Source: Collinsella sp. (GTDB lineage Bacteria > Actinomycetota > Coriobacteriia > Coriobacteriales > Coriobacteriaceae). Taken from it: a DNA stretch of 20,432 nucleotides. Shown piece by piece: positions 1 to 8,487 of this stretch. Within the stretch, counting starts at the first letter, position 1. Every line of letters starts with the position of its first letter. The stretch spans positions 10,287 through 30,718 of the forward strand of contig DXZO01000027.1 of assembly GCA_019419625.1 (NCBI GenBank). Reading direction: 5' to 3'. The notes beneath the pieces are model-generated. The model did no database searches and had not been told where the DNA came from. It worked only from the letters and a program-made list of their open reading frames with translations. Both the position numbers and the translations under genes were made by a program.

Positions 1-316
1 CACGTAGGCCAAACCCGCCGATGGAATTGACGAACCACCACAGATGCGACCCGCCAGCATCAAACGAAGCATCAAAGCCCTCGGACGCGGCGGTAAACGC
101 CGCAACCGACGGCTCCCCCACGAGCACAACGTCGCAGGCATCAAAGCCGCGCGCAAACGCATCGGCAAAGTCATCGGCAAACACGACCAGGCGATCGCTG
201 GGACGCACAATCCCCAGCAGCGACAGCGCCGCCGGCACGTGCGAGGCCGCAACAAGACGCGCCTCACGCGCGCCGGCCCTTGCAGCCCAGGACTCTTCTA
301 GCTGTTGCACGTCCAC
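1..316 (-). CDS. Unrecognised protein, N-terminal part (runs off left edge)
   Basis: An open frame on the minus strand begins with a GTG at 316-314 and continues without a stop to the window edge, giving 105 residues. The protein begins VDVQQLEESWAARAGAREA and has a strongly biased, plausible composition (alternating hydrophobic and acidic residues, e.g. DRLVVFADDFADAF, then DVVLVGEP), which suggests an alpha/beta fold. The GC-rich third-position codon use matches the pel genes, and the plus-strand frames over the same bases give Arg/His-rich shadow proteins. An AAGGGA ribosome-binding site lies 9 nt before the GTG. The frame is also open further upstream, so a TTG start is possible. It lies about 110 nt downstream of the pel operon, beyond a stem-loop, so it may be a separate unit. 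I do not recognise the family and give no function. Confidence 0.6.
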   Translation of the reverse strand, partial: MDVQQLEESWAARAGAREARLVAASHVPAALSLLGIVRPSDRLVVFADDFADAFARGFDACDVVLVGEPSVAAFTAASEGFDASFDAGGSHLWWFVNSIGGFGLR

Positions 317-398
317 GCGGCACCATCCCTTACATAAAACCAAACCAAGACCAGCCCACCCAGGTCGAGAAAACGTCAGCGCAAGCAGCGTCGAGCGG

Positions 399-422
399 TC
401 CGGCGTTCGTTAGAACGCCGGA
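399..422 (-). terminator. Stem-loop after the pel operon
   Basis: A perfect 10-bp inverted repeat (TCCGGCGTTC at 399-408, GAACGCCGGA at 413-422) with a 4-nt loop starts 7 nt after the stop codon of the last operon gene. Its place and GC-rich stem suit a terminator or an mRNA 3'-end stabiliser. On the minus strand no U-run follows the stem, so it is not a textbook rho-independent terminator. Confidence 0.5.
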
Positions 423-428
423 ACAAAA

Positions 429-1094
429 TTAGCCGTGATATTCGCCGTTGTATTGGATCAACGTTAGATCTTCCACGCCATCGAGCGCGCGGATGGCGTC
501 GGCATAGGGCATATCCACACCGTCCGAGAACACCTCGACGGCCATCTCGACCTTGTCACCGCGCATGGTCTTGGACTTGACGGAAAACTTGGTGCGCCCA
601 AATGCACGCACGATATCGTCGCCGGTGGTCTGACCCGTGTAGTGGATGACCATCATGTACACGCGCGCCTTGTCCTGGTGGCTCGCAAAGCCGGCGATCA
701 TCACCACGATCACCACTGCCGTGAGCCCCACGAGCGCATACATGCCGGCGCCGGCAGTAATGCCCGTGGTAATGGCCCAGAACAGATACAGCAGGTCGAG
801 CGGGTCCTTGACCGCCGTACGGTAGCGGACGATGGACAGGGCGCCGACCATACCGAGCGAGATGACCACGTTGGTCGAGATCGCGAGCGTGACCATGCAG
901 GTGAGCACGCACATGCCCACGAGCGTCACGGCAAAACTGCGCGAATAGACCACGCCAGTAAAAAAGCGCTTGTACACGTAGTAGATCAGGATGCCCATGG
1001 CGAGCGCCACGAGCAGCGACAGGCCAATCTTGGCGGGGTCGATCTGACCAAACGCCTCCAAGACGGAGTTCTTAAAAAAGTCCCTAGTGCTCAT
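429..1094 (-). CDS. DUF4956 membrane protein
   Basis: 221 aa. About four membrane segments (roughly residues 23-43, 53-75, 100-112 and 115-136) are followed by a soluble C-terminal domain of about 80 residues. The family signature GMVGALSIVRYRTAVKDPLD (residues 81-100) sits at the end of the second hydrophobic stretch and is typical of DUF4956 proteins. Function is not established; the family often sits next to VTC-domain polyphosphate-polymerase-like proteins and CotH proteins, exactly as here. The ATG is 3 nt after the stop of the VTC gene, with a GAGGGG ribosome-binding site. It is the last gene of the pel operon and is followed by a stem-loop. A supporting role for the VTC protein at the membrane is an inference. 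Confidence 0.85.
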   Translation of the reverse strand: MSTRDFFKNSVLEAFGQIDPAKIGLSLLVALAMGILIYYVYKRFFTGVVYSRSFAVTLVGMCVLTCMVTLAISTNVVISLGMVGALSIVRYRTAVKDPLDLLYLFWAITTGITAGAGMYALVGLTAVVIVVMIAGFASHQDKARVYMMVIHYTGQTTGDDIVRAFGRTKFSVKSKTMRGDKVEMAVEVFSDGVDMPYADAIRALDGVEDLTLIQYNGEYHG

Positions 1095-1097
1095 GGT

Positions 1098-1889
1098 CTA
1101 AATATCCCCTCGGTTCCCAAAATCCGATTCCCAGTAGTTAAAACCGCGCAGGTAGGCGGTCTTGTCATAACACAGGCAGTACTTAGAGACCGCCGTGAGT
1201 TCGGCCGCACCTGGCGGCACCATATCGCGCACCAGCTGCGGACAAAACTCGGTAAACTTGACCTCCATCACCAGCTTGCCGGGCTCCAGCACGGGCAGCG
1301 CGGGCAGCGTCGCGTCAAAGATATCAAAGCTTCCCACCGCCGCACGCACGTTGCTATCAAAGGTAATGCGCACGGTACCTTCGTCCATCACCCACGGCTC
1401 GCGCTCGTAGTCCACGATGGTCCGCGGGCGCATCATATTGCAGATGCACTCGATGTAGAACTCGCGACAGAGCGGATAGGAGCTCCTCAGCAAAAAGTCG
1501 TAGTCGCCGGCCAGAATCTGCTCAAACTCGCCACGCGTGAGTGGCGCATCCTCCTTGTAGATCCAGCTGCCGAACTTCTTTTTACGCTCGAGCTTAATCA
1601 CCTTGTCGCCGCCGTTATAGATGCGCACGCGATACTTTTTGCGCATGAGAATACCGGCGTCTTTTTCCTCGTAGGCCGAGTTGCAGTAGTCGTCAAAGTA
1701 CAGGCTACGAATGGTGTAACCACCCGCCCGCGCATACTTGTCCAGTTTAAACACCGGCGCCATGCGACAGGCAAGCGCGGCGTGCTCGCCCTCGTTAATG
1801 AGATATTTGAGCTCGTGGCGGTAACGCTCCTGCGTGGCACGCACAGGCGGAGCTGCCAAGCGCTCAAGCAGCGCGCTAGCCCTCCTCAT
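1098..1889 (-). CDS. VTC-domain (polyphosphate polymerase-like, TTM) protein
   Basis: 263 aa. The tunnel motifs of the VTC/triphosphate-tunnel family are all present: RHELKY (24-29), RSLYFDD (61-67), RKKYRVR (83-89), KLERKKK (99-105) and MEVKFTE (208-214). These Arg/Lys/Glu residues line the phosphate and metal site in characterised members such as yeast Vtc4, so the protein is probably catalytically competent. There is no signal peptide or membrane segment, so it should be cytosolic. The ATG at 1889 is fixed by a GGAGG six nt upstream and overlaps the end of the cotH gene by 14 nt. The order CotH, VTC, DUF4956 is a recurrent trio. Whether it makes polyphosphate, or uses another nucleotide or phosphate substrate in surface decoration, cannot be read from the sequence. 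Confidence 0.85.
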   Translation of the reverse strand: MRRASALLERLAAPPVRATQERYRHELKYLINEGEHAALACRMAPVFKLDKYARAGGYTIRSLYFDDYCNSAYEEKDAGILMRKKYRVRIYNGGDKVIKLERKKKFGSWIYKEDAPLTRGEFEQILAGDYDFLLRSSYPLCREFYIECICNMMRPRTIVDYEREPWVMDEGTVRITFDSNVRAAVGSFDIFDATLPALPVLEPGKLVMEVKFTEFCPQLVRDMVPPGAAELTAVSKYCLCYDKTAYLRGFNYWESDFGNRGDI

Positions 1890-3645
1890 ACGTGTCCTCC
1901 ACGACCTTACCGCCGTCCTGCACGTAAAAACACTTCATGCCGTAGTGCTTGCCGTCGTCGGTCACATAGTAGTCAAACGCATCTTGCGTATAGCCGTCGG
2001 AGTTGGTGGCGCGCACGCGCACAAAATACTGGCCGGCATCGGGCGCATCACAGGCCACCTCGGGAAGTAGCACGTCCTCGGCCTTAAAAAGCACGTCGCT
2101 TATGGCATAGTCGCGCGCCAGCTCCACGGTATAGCGAATGTCACGCGCCTTAAAGTCGTAGGACGCATCCCAGTTAATGCGCAGCTTACCGTTATCGATC
2201 TGCGGCACGCCAATGTAGAACGGCATGGGCTTTTTATAGCTCTCGCAGTAGCTCTTATAGTTCTCCTCGATCTCGGAGGGAATCGCCGCGGCGATCTGCT
2301 CGTATTGGTCCTTTGTCACGGGCAGGTTATCGATATCGGGGGCGGCAAAGACGAGCGACTCGGTCACCTCGCGATAGTGCTTGATCATCTTTGTCAGGCG
2401 CGCCTCGGTCAAATACGAGCGCAGATCCTTGACGGCGCGGTCGAGCTCACTGCGAAACGCCTTACTGCGCAGCGCACGATTGAATAGCACGTTGCCCCAG
2501 TAGTTGCTTACGCCGCGCTCCCAGCTCGCATAGTCCGAGAACCCCTTCAGGCTCAGCTCAAGCTTACGCAGCATACCGTCGTTGTCCCAATCGAGGATGT
2601 ACCACGTATTGGAGTTGAGCGGGCTGTACAGATAGCAGTTACGGTTCTGAGTATCGCAGTTGCCCGTCAGAATCTGAAACGCCAGCCAATAGACCAGGTT
2701 CTCGGTATCAAAGTAGGTGTCGAGCACGTCATCGATCTTTTGCGATTCGTCGTTGAGGGCGTCGAGCATCTCGATGAGCTTGTTGTGGTCCGAATCGCCC
2801 TTAATCTCGAGCATGCCCTCAAAGCTTGCCTGGTTGTAGTCGGGATCGTCGGCAAGTTTAATGGTGTCCTCGTAGCGATGGAAATCAAAGCTGTTCACCT
2901 TATACAGGCGCCCGCTCTTATCCAGGCCATGTGCCTTAAGCGCCGTCTTGTTGAGCTGCTCCACCTGCGTAAACAGGCCGTAGTCCTCAAAGGTATCGTT
3001 GGACTTTTCGGTCTGGTCGCACACCCACAGATGCACAAACTGCGTGCGCAGGCCCATCATCTGGGGAATCCCGCGGATAAGATCGTAGGCCATCTTGTTG
3101 CGAAAACGCATACCCTCGCCCATGTGCTTGTTGAGCGCAATCGCGCGCTGTTGGCGCCAGTTGCCCTTGCCTTTTTTGAGCTCCACCTTGTAATTCTTTT
3201 GCGTGTAGGAGCTCGACGTCTGGCCGCGCACCTGCACGGTGGCATTGGGCGCTTCCTCGCCATAGCCAACCTCGCCGGCCACCGGGCCGTCTTCGTCGCC
3301 CGCCTGCAGCAGGCCCATAACCTGATAGCGCGTCACGCCCATGTCGGCATAGTCATACACCGAGTACGTGTTGATCTCGGCCCAGCTATGATCCGTGTTC
3401 TCGGAGCTGTTGCCGCGAGAGACCGTCAGGTACATGGTCACAATGCCCGAGTCATCATAGACCTCGTACAGCTCGTCCTTATCGCGCAGATGCTTGGACT
3501 GGTCGGAGGCCTCGGCCTTTTTAATCTTGTCCTGCTTTTTTACCTTATTTGTCGAGGATTCGTCCTGAGATGAGCAGCCCGAAAGCAGCAGCGCGCCGGC
3601 AGCCGCCTCGATCAGACAGCGGCGAGACATCAACTTATCGATCAT
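1876..3645 (-). CDS. CotH-like protein kinase-family lipoprotein
   Basis: 589 aa. The N-terminus is a lipoprotein signal with a lipobox ending LLSGC (Cys24), followed by a Lys/Ser/Asp-rich linker, so the protein should be anchored outside the membrane. The CotH kinase-like domain covers about residues 70-450: VRGQTSSSYTQKNYKVELKK begins at 139, GNCDTQNRN (328-336) matches the catalytic/Mg loop and LDWDNDGM (351-358) the metal-binding acidic motif. Residues about 485-575 look like a fibronectin-III-type beta domain. Known CotH proteins phosphorylate serines of secreted or spore-coat proteins; the substrate here is unknown. The start at 3645 is supported by GGAGG five nt upstream and overlaps pelG by 11 nt. 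It may phosphorylate a surface partner or act in cell-surface attachment of the polymer (inference). Confidence 0.85.
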   Translation of the reverse strand: MIDKLMSRRCLIEAAAGALLLSGCSSQDESSTNKVKKQDKIKKAEASDQSKHLRDKDELYEVYDDSGIVTMYLTVSRGNSSENTDHSWAEINTYSVYDYADMGVTRYQVMGLLQAGDEDGPVAGEVGYGEEAPNATVQVRGQTSSSYTQKNYKVELKKGKGNWRQQRAIALNKHMGEGMRFRNKMAYDLIRGIPQMMGLRTQFVHLWVCDQTEKSNDTFEDYGLFTQVEQLNKTALKAHGLDKSGRLYKVNSFDFHRYEDTIKLADDPDYNQASFEGMLEIKGDSDHNKLIEMLDALNDESQKIDDVLDTYFDTENLVYWLAFQILTGNCDTQNRNCYLYSPLNSNTWYILDWDNDGMLRKLELSLKGFSDYASWERGVSNYWGNVLFNRALRSKAFRSELDRAVKDLRSYLTEARLTKMIKHYREVTESLVFAAPDIDNLPVTKDQYEQIAAAIPSEIEENYKSYCESYKKPMPFYIGVPQIDNGKLRINWDASYDFKARDIRYTVELARDYAISDVLFKAEDVLLPEVACDAPDAGQYFVRVRATNSDGYTQDAFDYYVTDDGKHYGMKCFYVQDGGKVVEDTYEEG

Positions 3646-5179
3646 CAGAACCTCCCCAATGGTTGCGATACACGCGAACTACTGCGCGCTGAAACGCGCC
3701 GTGCGGCACGCCCTTGCGGCGGCACTCCTCATAGCGCTGCTCGGCACGGTCGAGCAAGCGGCCCAGCTGTGTAAAGCGACCCGTTTTGTCGGTCGCCACA
3801 ATGGGCTGCTGGCTCAGGATACGATACGGCAAGTTGGCGGTATAGGTATCGAGCCGCAGCAGGGCCACGATAAAAAACACCACCGCACCCAACAAAAAGC
3901 CAAAGCCGTAAAACTGCTGCGGCAAAAGCAACGACACGGCGGTCGCCAGCCCTGCCACGCCGGTAAACAGGCCCGAGGCCAGAACGGCTCCCTTGTAGTC
4001 GGTAAAGTACAGCAAGATAAGCAGGATCGTGTTGCCCACGGCATACAGGCCGTAGCCTACGCATAACGTGCGAAAATACCCGTGCATCAGATTATTAAAG
4101 CCCAGCGGCAGGGCCGAGAGTACTGTGGTCTCGAGCGAGATGACCGCCGCGGTCACAAACAGCTGCTTGAGCGCACAAAAGCGCAGTTCGCTGTTAAGCG
4201 TGGAGAGCATCTCCTCCTCGGCCACCACAATATCGCCTACCACGCCGCCGTCGTTAAACAGGCTGTAGTAGTCACGGTAGCGCGGATAGAAATTGACCTC
4301 GACCGACACCACAAAGTTGACGGTCGTGACGAGTGTGGTCAAAAACGCAATGAGTGCCGGCACGTCATGGTAAGGAGCCCCGTAATACAGACCTTTGATC
4401 TGCACGCCAATAGGACCCGCCCAGATAATAACCAGGTGTGCGAAAAGCCCCAAGTTGGTAAACAGCCCCGTAAGCGCAAGCGGCATAAATTGGTCGAGCC
4501 AGCGCAAAAAATGCCAGGGACTCCGGTCACTCCGTGGAAAATACCGGTACAGCAGTACCACATCCCAGGCGAGCATGACGCCGTAGCCTAGGGCGATTGA
4601 CGCCAACAGGCCCTCGACCGGCGGTAGTCCCAGCGCCAGCGCTGCCAGGGCGCACAGGCACGCCACGCCAATGGCAGCCGCAAAGCTGCACAGAATGCCA
4701 CGATAATCCTTGATGGCCGTGAGGTAGCTCATGCCATTCCAGTTGACGATCATAATGTTGAACAGCCACAGGCACAGCAGCCCCTGCAGCAGCGTGGCGC
4801 CCGAGAACAGCAAAAAGACGCCGTAGAGCACCGTGCCCGCAACGAGCATGATGGCATTAGATCCCCAAAACGAAGGCAGGATCTCATCCTCGCGCTCGGC
4901 AAAGAGCATGTCAGCCAAAAAGCGCGTGACCGGCATGGAGAAAAAGCTTGTGAGCGTGAGCGATGCCAGCAGCGTATAGGTCACCATGCACACCAGCAGA
5001 TCCTGGTTGGCGCGGCACACACCCCACAGACCGCACAGCACCAAGATACCCACCTGGAGCAGCACGCCAAGCAGCATGGGGCCCGTGCACACAATGCCGG
5101 CGTAGCCATAGGCGCGCATCGTGGCAAACAGACCCTTGCGCCTAAACAGGCGTTTGAGCTCAAAACCGATTCCGGCCAC
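3635..5179 (-). CDS. pelG: PelG-type exopolysaccharide transporter
   Basis: 514 aa integral membrane protein with about 12 hydrophobic segments. The N-terminus MAGIGFELKRLFRRKG followed by a first membrane segment with GPMLLGVLLQ is characteristic of PelG, a MOP-superfamily (Wzx-like) protein that works with the glycosyltransferase PelF to synthesise and export Pel. The start is a GTG at 5179-5177, three nt after the pelF stop, with an AGGGGGA ribosome-binding site. Length is close to the usual PelG of about 450-500 aa. The C-terminal tail is basic and hydrophilic. The pelF-pelG order is the same as in known pel operons. Confidence 0.92.
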   Translation of the reverse strand: MAGIGFELKRLFRRKGLFATMRAYGYAGIVCTGPMLLGVLLQVGILVLCGLWGVCRANQDLLVCMVTYTLLASLTLTSFFSMPVTRFLADMLFAEREDEILPSFWGSNAIMLVAGTVLYGVFLLFSGATLLQGLLCLWLFNIMIVNWNGMSYLTAIKDYRGILCSFAAAIGVACLCALAALALGLPPVEGLLASIALGYGVMLAWDVVLLYRYFPRSDRSPWHFLRWLDQFMPLALTGLFTNLGLFAHLVIIWAGPIGVQIKGLYYGAPYHDVPALIAFLTTLVTTVNFVVSVEVNFYPRYRDYYSLFNDGGVVGDIVVAEEEMLSTLNSELRFCALKQLFVTAAVISLETTVLSALPLGFNNLMHGYFRTLCVGYGLYAVGNTILLILLYFTDYKGAVLASGLFTGVAGLATAVSLLLPQQFYGFGFLLGAVVFFIVALLRLDTYTANLPYRILSQQPIVATDKTGRFTQLGRLLDRAEQRYEECRRKGVPHGAFQRAVVRVYRNHWGGSDDR

Positions 5180-5182
5180 CGG

Positions 5183-6610
5183 CTACTCCCCCTCTCTGGG
5201 CAGGTCAAACGCACGCGCCGTCTCGTCGTACAGCGCGCGATAGTTGGCGAGCATCTGCTCGTGCAAAAAGTACGTGGCAACGCGACGCTGGCCGCGCTCC
5301 CCCATCTCGATACGACGGGCGCGGCTTGTGCACATGCGCTCCATGGCATCGGCCAAGCCCTTGCGATACATGGGCGGCGTCAAATAACCTGCCACGCCAA
5401 AGTCATCGCCCGGGGCGCCTTCGAGCAGCTCGCGGCAGCAGCCCACCTCGGTCGTCACGCAGGGGCGGCGCGCTGCAAGCGACTCCAGCACGCTGAGCGG
5501 CTGGCCCTCGGAGATGCTCGTCAGAATGGTAAAGTCGAGCTTTTCCATGTACTCGACCACGTTGACGCGGCCGGTAAAGATCAGGTCGCTCACGCCCAGG
5601 GTATCGACCAGCGCGTGGCACTCGGCGCCGTACTCCTCGTCGTCTACGCCGCCCATAATGTGCAGGCGCACCTTGGGCAGGCGCTCGTGCAGCTCAAAGA
5701 AGGCATAGATCATGGTCTTGACGTCCTTGATGGGCGCCAGGCGCACCACCGCGCCAATATCCACCCAGCCGTCATCGGGCTTTAAGGGAATGTCCTTAAA
5801 GCGATCGAACTGGATGCCGTTGGGGATGACCAGGCACTTGTCCGCATCGCAGCCCATGTCGATCTGCGTCTTACGGGCGTTATGGAACAAACTGGTCACG
5901 CGGAAGGCGCGGCGGTAGATCTCCTCCGAAAGCAGGTAGAAAAAGCGAATCCAGCGGTCCTTAAACGACGGCACCACCCAGTCGGCGCGAATGATCTCTT
6001 CCTCGCGCTCGCGGGTATAAATGCCGTGCTCGGTCAGCAGCACCGGAGCCTGGTGAACGCTTGAGCCCAGGCAGGCGAGCAGGCCGCCGTAGCCGGTCGA
6101 GATGGCGTGGTACACATCGGCCACCGGCACCTCGCTGCCCAGCAGGTAGAGCACGGGCAGCAACATGGAGCGCATAGTGTGGAATGCGTCGGCAAAAGGC
6201 GTGTAGGGGTACTCGGCCAGGCACACGTCGCGAAAGATATCCATAAACGTGCGGCTCTGCAAAAACGAGAGCGGATGCACGCGACGGCGCTGGAAGATAT
6301 CGAACAACACGTCCCAGTCCGGATTGGAGAGCGATACCAGGCGGCGCAGCGCCTCGCGCTCGCGGGCGTTAAAGTCGGCCTCTTCTTGCTCGCCCGATAG
6401 GCGCAGGGCGTCGTCCAGAAACACCTCGTGTACCTCGACCACGTTGCCGGGCAGCTCGTAGACAAACTTGCCGCGGTCGGCAGCATGTGCGCCAATCACC
6501 CACAGCACAAACTCGTGCTCGGGCATGGCCTGTATGTAGCCGTGCATCCAGGTAGATACGCCGCCGTGCACATAGGGGTAGCAACCCTCGAGTACCAAGC
6601 AGATTCTCAT
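5183..6610 (-). CDS. pelF: PelF-type GT4 glycosyltransferase
   Basis: 475 aa cytosolic GT-B glycosyltransferase. The N-terminal LEGCYPYVHGGVSTWMHGY (residues 8-25) is the PelF signature. TEHGIYTRERE (193-203), NGIQFDRF (264-271) and the EX7E pair Glu368/Glu376 in SEGQPLSVLE mark the C-terminal nucleotide-sugar-binding half. Family knowledge: PelF uses a UDP-sugar (UDP-GlcNAc/GalNAc or UDP-Glc in published reports) to polymerise the Pel chain at PelG. The ATG overlaps the upstream stop (ATGA) with AAGGAGG ten nt before it. The length is slightly below the usual ~500 aa. There is no membrane segment. Confidence 0.93.
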   Translation of the reverse strand: MRICLVLEGCYPYVHGGVSTWMHGYIQAMPEHEFVLWVIGAHAADRGKFVYELPGNVVEVHEVFLDDALRLSGEQEEADFNAREREALRRLVSLSNPDWDVLFDIFQRRRVHPLSFLQSRTFMDIFRDVCLAEYPYTPFADAFHTMRSMLLPVLYLLGSEVPVADVYHAISTGYGGLLACLGSSVHQAPVLLTEHGIYTREREEEIIRADWVVPSFKDRWIRFFYLLSEEIYRRAFRVTSLFHNARKTQIDMGCDADKCLVIPNGIQFDRFKDIPLKPDDGWVDIGAVVRLAPIKDVKTMIYAFFELHERLPKVRLHIMGGVDDEEYGAECHALVDTLGVSDLIFTGRVNVVEYMEKLDFTILTSISEGQPLSVLESLAARRPCVTTEVGCCRELLEGAPGDDFGVAGYLTPPMYRKGLADAMERMCTSRARRIEMGERGQRRVATYFLHEQMLANYRALYDETARAFDLPREGE

Positions 6611-8487
6611 TTGTCGCCACCCTCCTTGCGTGCAATGGTCACCGTCTTGTCCGTGGCTTTAACCAGGTACAGATCGCCCGTCAGATGCGTAATCTCGCCA
6701 CCCGTGACTGCACCAGGCTCGCCGTTGTTGGCGCGGAACATGAGCCACGCCTCGTCGTGGAAATTGCCCAGGCTGAGCGTCCAAGCATCCGCGCTGGTAT
6801 CCACGCTCACCGTCACGGACGAAAAGCGCTGGATGGCACCGGAGCACTCCGAGCCGGTCTGGCGACGCAGATCGGGCGCAGACTTGGAAAGCCAGTCCAG
6901 GTAGTCAGTCAGGCCGCCCTTGTAGACCTCCCAGCCCTCCTTGGCGCCGCGATCGGGATCCAGTAGGTCGTCCGGATGCATAAAGTGCGTGCTCACGTAG
7001 TGCATGTTGAGCTCGGACACGGCAGCCAGGCGCATGTAGGAATCGTCGACCATGCCGCCCGAGACAATGCGCGGCTGCTCCACAATGCCATCGCTCGCCA
7101 CGCCAAACTCCTGCACGTACGGCAGGTCGGTGCCATCCTCAAAATACGTACTGGCAATGGTCTTAATGCGCGGAACGTCGGTGCCGATAAGCTTGCGCGC
7201 ACGGGCCGAAAGGATATTCGACGGTGGCACATAGACCGAGCCGTGCGCATTGGGCAGCACCTCGTCCTGAAAGGCGATAAGCTCGTTGAGAGACGCGACG
7301 AGCGTCTCCTTGTTCTTCCACGTCTTGTAGTCGTACAGCGTGCCATAGTCGGTGTCCCAGAGCGCCAGCGGCTGATGGTTGTAGCCGTGAAAGCCCAGCT
7401 CTCCGCCCATCTGCAGCAGCATGCCGCCAAAGTAGCGGAACTGCGTGGTATCGGCCTGGCGCGCGGGCTCGGTCTGGTTGACCGTGTCCTCGTAGTTTTC
7501 GATCATCACGCCGGTATAGCGAATGCCGTATTTTTGCGCGAGCTTTTGCAGATCGGGCCACCAGACCTTGGTATAAAAGTCGGCAATGGAAAGCCCGTAG
7601 TCGCGCTTGATGTAGGTGCCGTCGCCCGAGGGCACGGGGCTGGGAAAGTCGTCCAGATAGAAGACGGCGCTGTTAATGACCGGATAGGCCGTGGCATCGC
7701 CCAACAGGCTGATCGCCGCGACGTAAAAACCACGCATGACCTTGTCGTAGATGCCGATATTGCACACCACGGTGCGTCCGCTGCCCCAATCATTCGACCA
7801 AATAAGCGGCGAGCCTACATCACCGGTCTTAGCCCACACACGAGCCGTCTCGCGCAGCGAAACCGAAAGCGACGAATCAAAGGGGTCCGAGAACTCGTAG
7901 CGTTCTCCCCCGCCCAGCATAAAGTCCTCGCTCGGCACAATGCTCTCGGCTTTTACATAGTCATATCCGGCCGATTCAATGCCAAGCTTGGGGGCAATCA
8001 CTTGCAGATAGCTCGAGTTATCCGGAGGCATGGCGAGCATAAGCGAACCACCGGCACTCACCCAACTCATAATGTCGCTCAGGTGCGTACCGAGCCCATC
8101 GAGCGACGGCATGAGCAAAATCACGCGATCGTAGGAGGTCAGCGAGGGGATGGCATCTGCGCCGTCCAGGGCAAGGTCCACGTCGCGGTGCGCGATCTTC
8201 ATGTCGAGCAGAATCTGGTCGAACTGCTCCTTTACGTCCTCGACGCCAGCTTGATCGGAATCGGTAATGACCAGGCACGTGGGCTTTTGGCCAAATATTG
8301 CCGAGGAAGCCGGCACCACATCGTTGGCGGCAAGCATCCCCAGCTTATGCTGGCCCGCACTGTACTGTACGCCGGCGCGCTCCACCAGCAGCACGGCCGC
8401 CATGGCAATAAAGACCGCCCACACCACAAGCAGCCCCATCCAGCGAAAATGGCCCGCACGGTCGCGGATATGCTGTACCACGTTCAT
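6607..8487 (-). CDS. pelA: Membrane-anchored polysaccharide deacetylase, PelA-deacetylase-like (DUF2194 type)
   Basis: 626 aa from the ATG at 8487, chosen because it forms an ATGA overlap with pelE and has AGGAGG four nt upstream. An upstream TTG at 8511 would add 8 residues and lacks such a site. One N-terminal membrane helix (residues 14-35) anchors a large extracellular part. Residues about 60-265 look like a Rossmann/GATase-like domain. A deacetylase-like domain follows, with YLDDFPSP (277-284; the Asp pair for metal and base) and FHGYNH (366-371; an HxxxH metal pair). The glycoside-hydrolase domain of Pseudomonas PelA is absent, as in the Gram-positive PelA deacetylase-only proteins. Likely role: removing N-acetyl groups from exported polymer so that it becomes cationic. 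Activity is inferred from motifs. Confidence 0.82.
   Translation of the reverse strand: MNVVQHIRDRAGHFRWMGLLVVWAVFIAMAAVLLVERAGVQYSAGQHKLGMLAANDVVPASSAIFGQKPTCLVITDSDQAGVEDVKEQFDQILLDMKIAHRDVDLALDGADAIPSLTSYDRVILLMPSLDGLGTHLSDIMSWVSAGGSLMLAMPPDNSSYLQVIAPKLGIESAGYDYVKAESIVPSEDFMLGGGERYEFSDPFDSSLSVSLRETARVWAKTGDVGSPLIWSNDWGSGRTVVCNIGIYDKVMRGFYVAAISLLGDATAYPVINSAVFYLDDFPSPVPSGDGTYIKRDYGLSIADFYTKVWWPDLQKLAQKYGIRYTGVMIENYEDTVNQTEPARQADTTQFRYFGGMLLQMGGELGFHGYNHQPLALWDTDYGTLYDYKTWKNKETLVASLNELIAFQDEVLPNAHGSVYVPPSNILSARARKLIGTDVPRIKTIASTYFEDGTDLPYVQEFGVASDGIVEQPRIVSGGMVDDSYMRLAAVSELNMHYVSTHFMHPDDLLDPDRGAKEGWEVYKGGLTDYLDWLSKSAPDLRRQTGSECSGAIQRFSSVTVSVDTSADAWTLSLGNFHDEAWLMFRANNGEPGAVTGGEITHLTGDLYLVKATDKTVTIARKEGGDK

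Noticed and set aside
642..2087. 481-aa open frame on the plus strand
   Set aside because: It lies antisense to the DUF4956, VTC and cotH genes and has the His/Arg/Ala-rich make-up of a shadow frame in GC-rich DNA.
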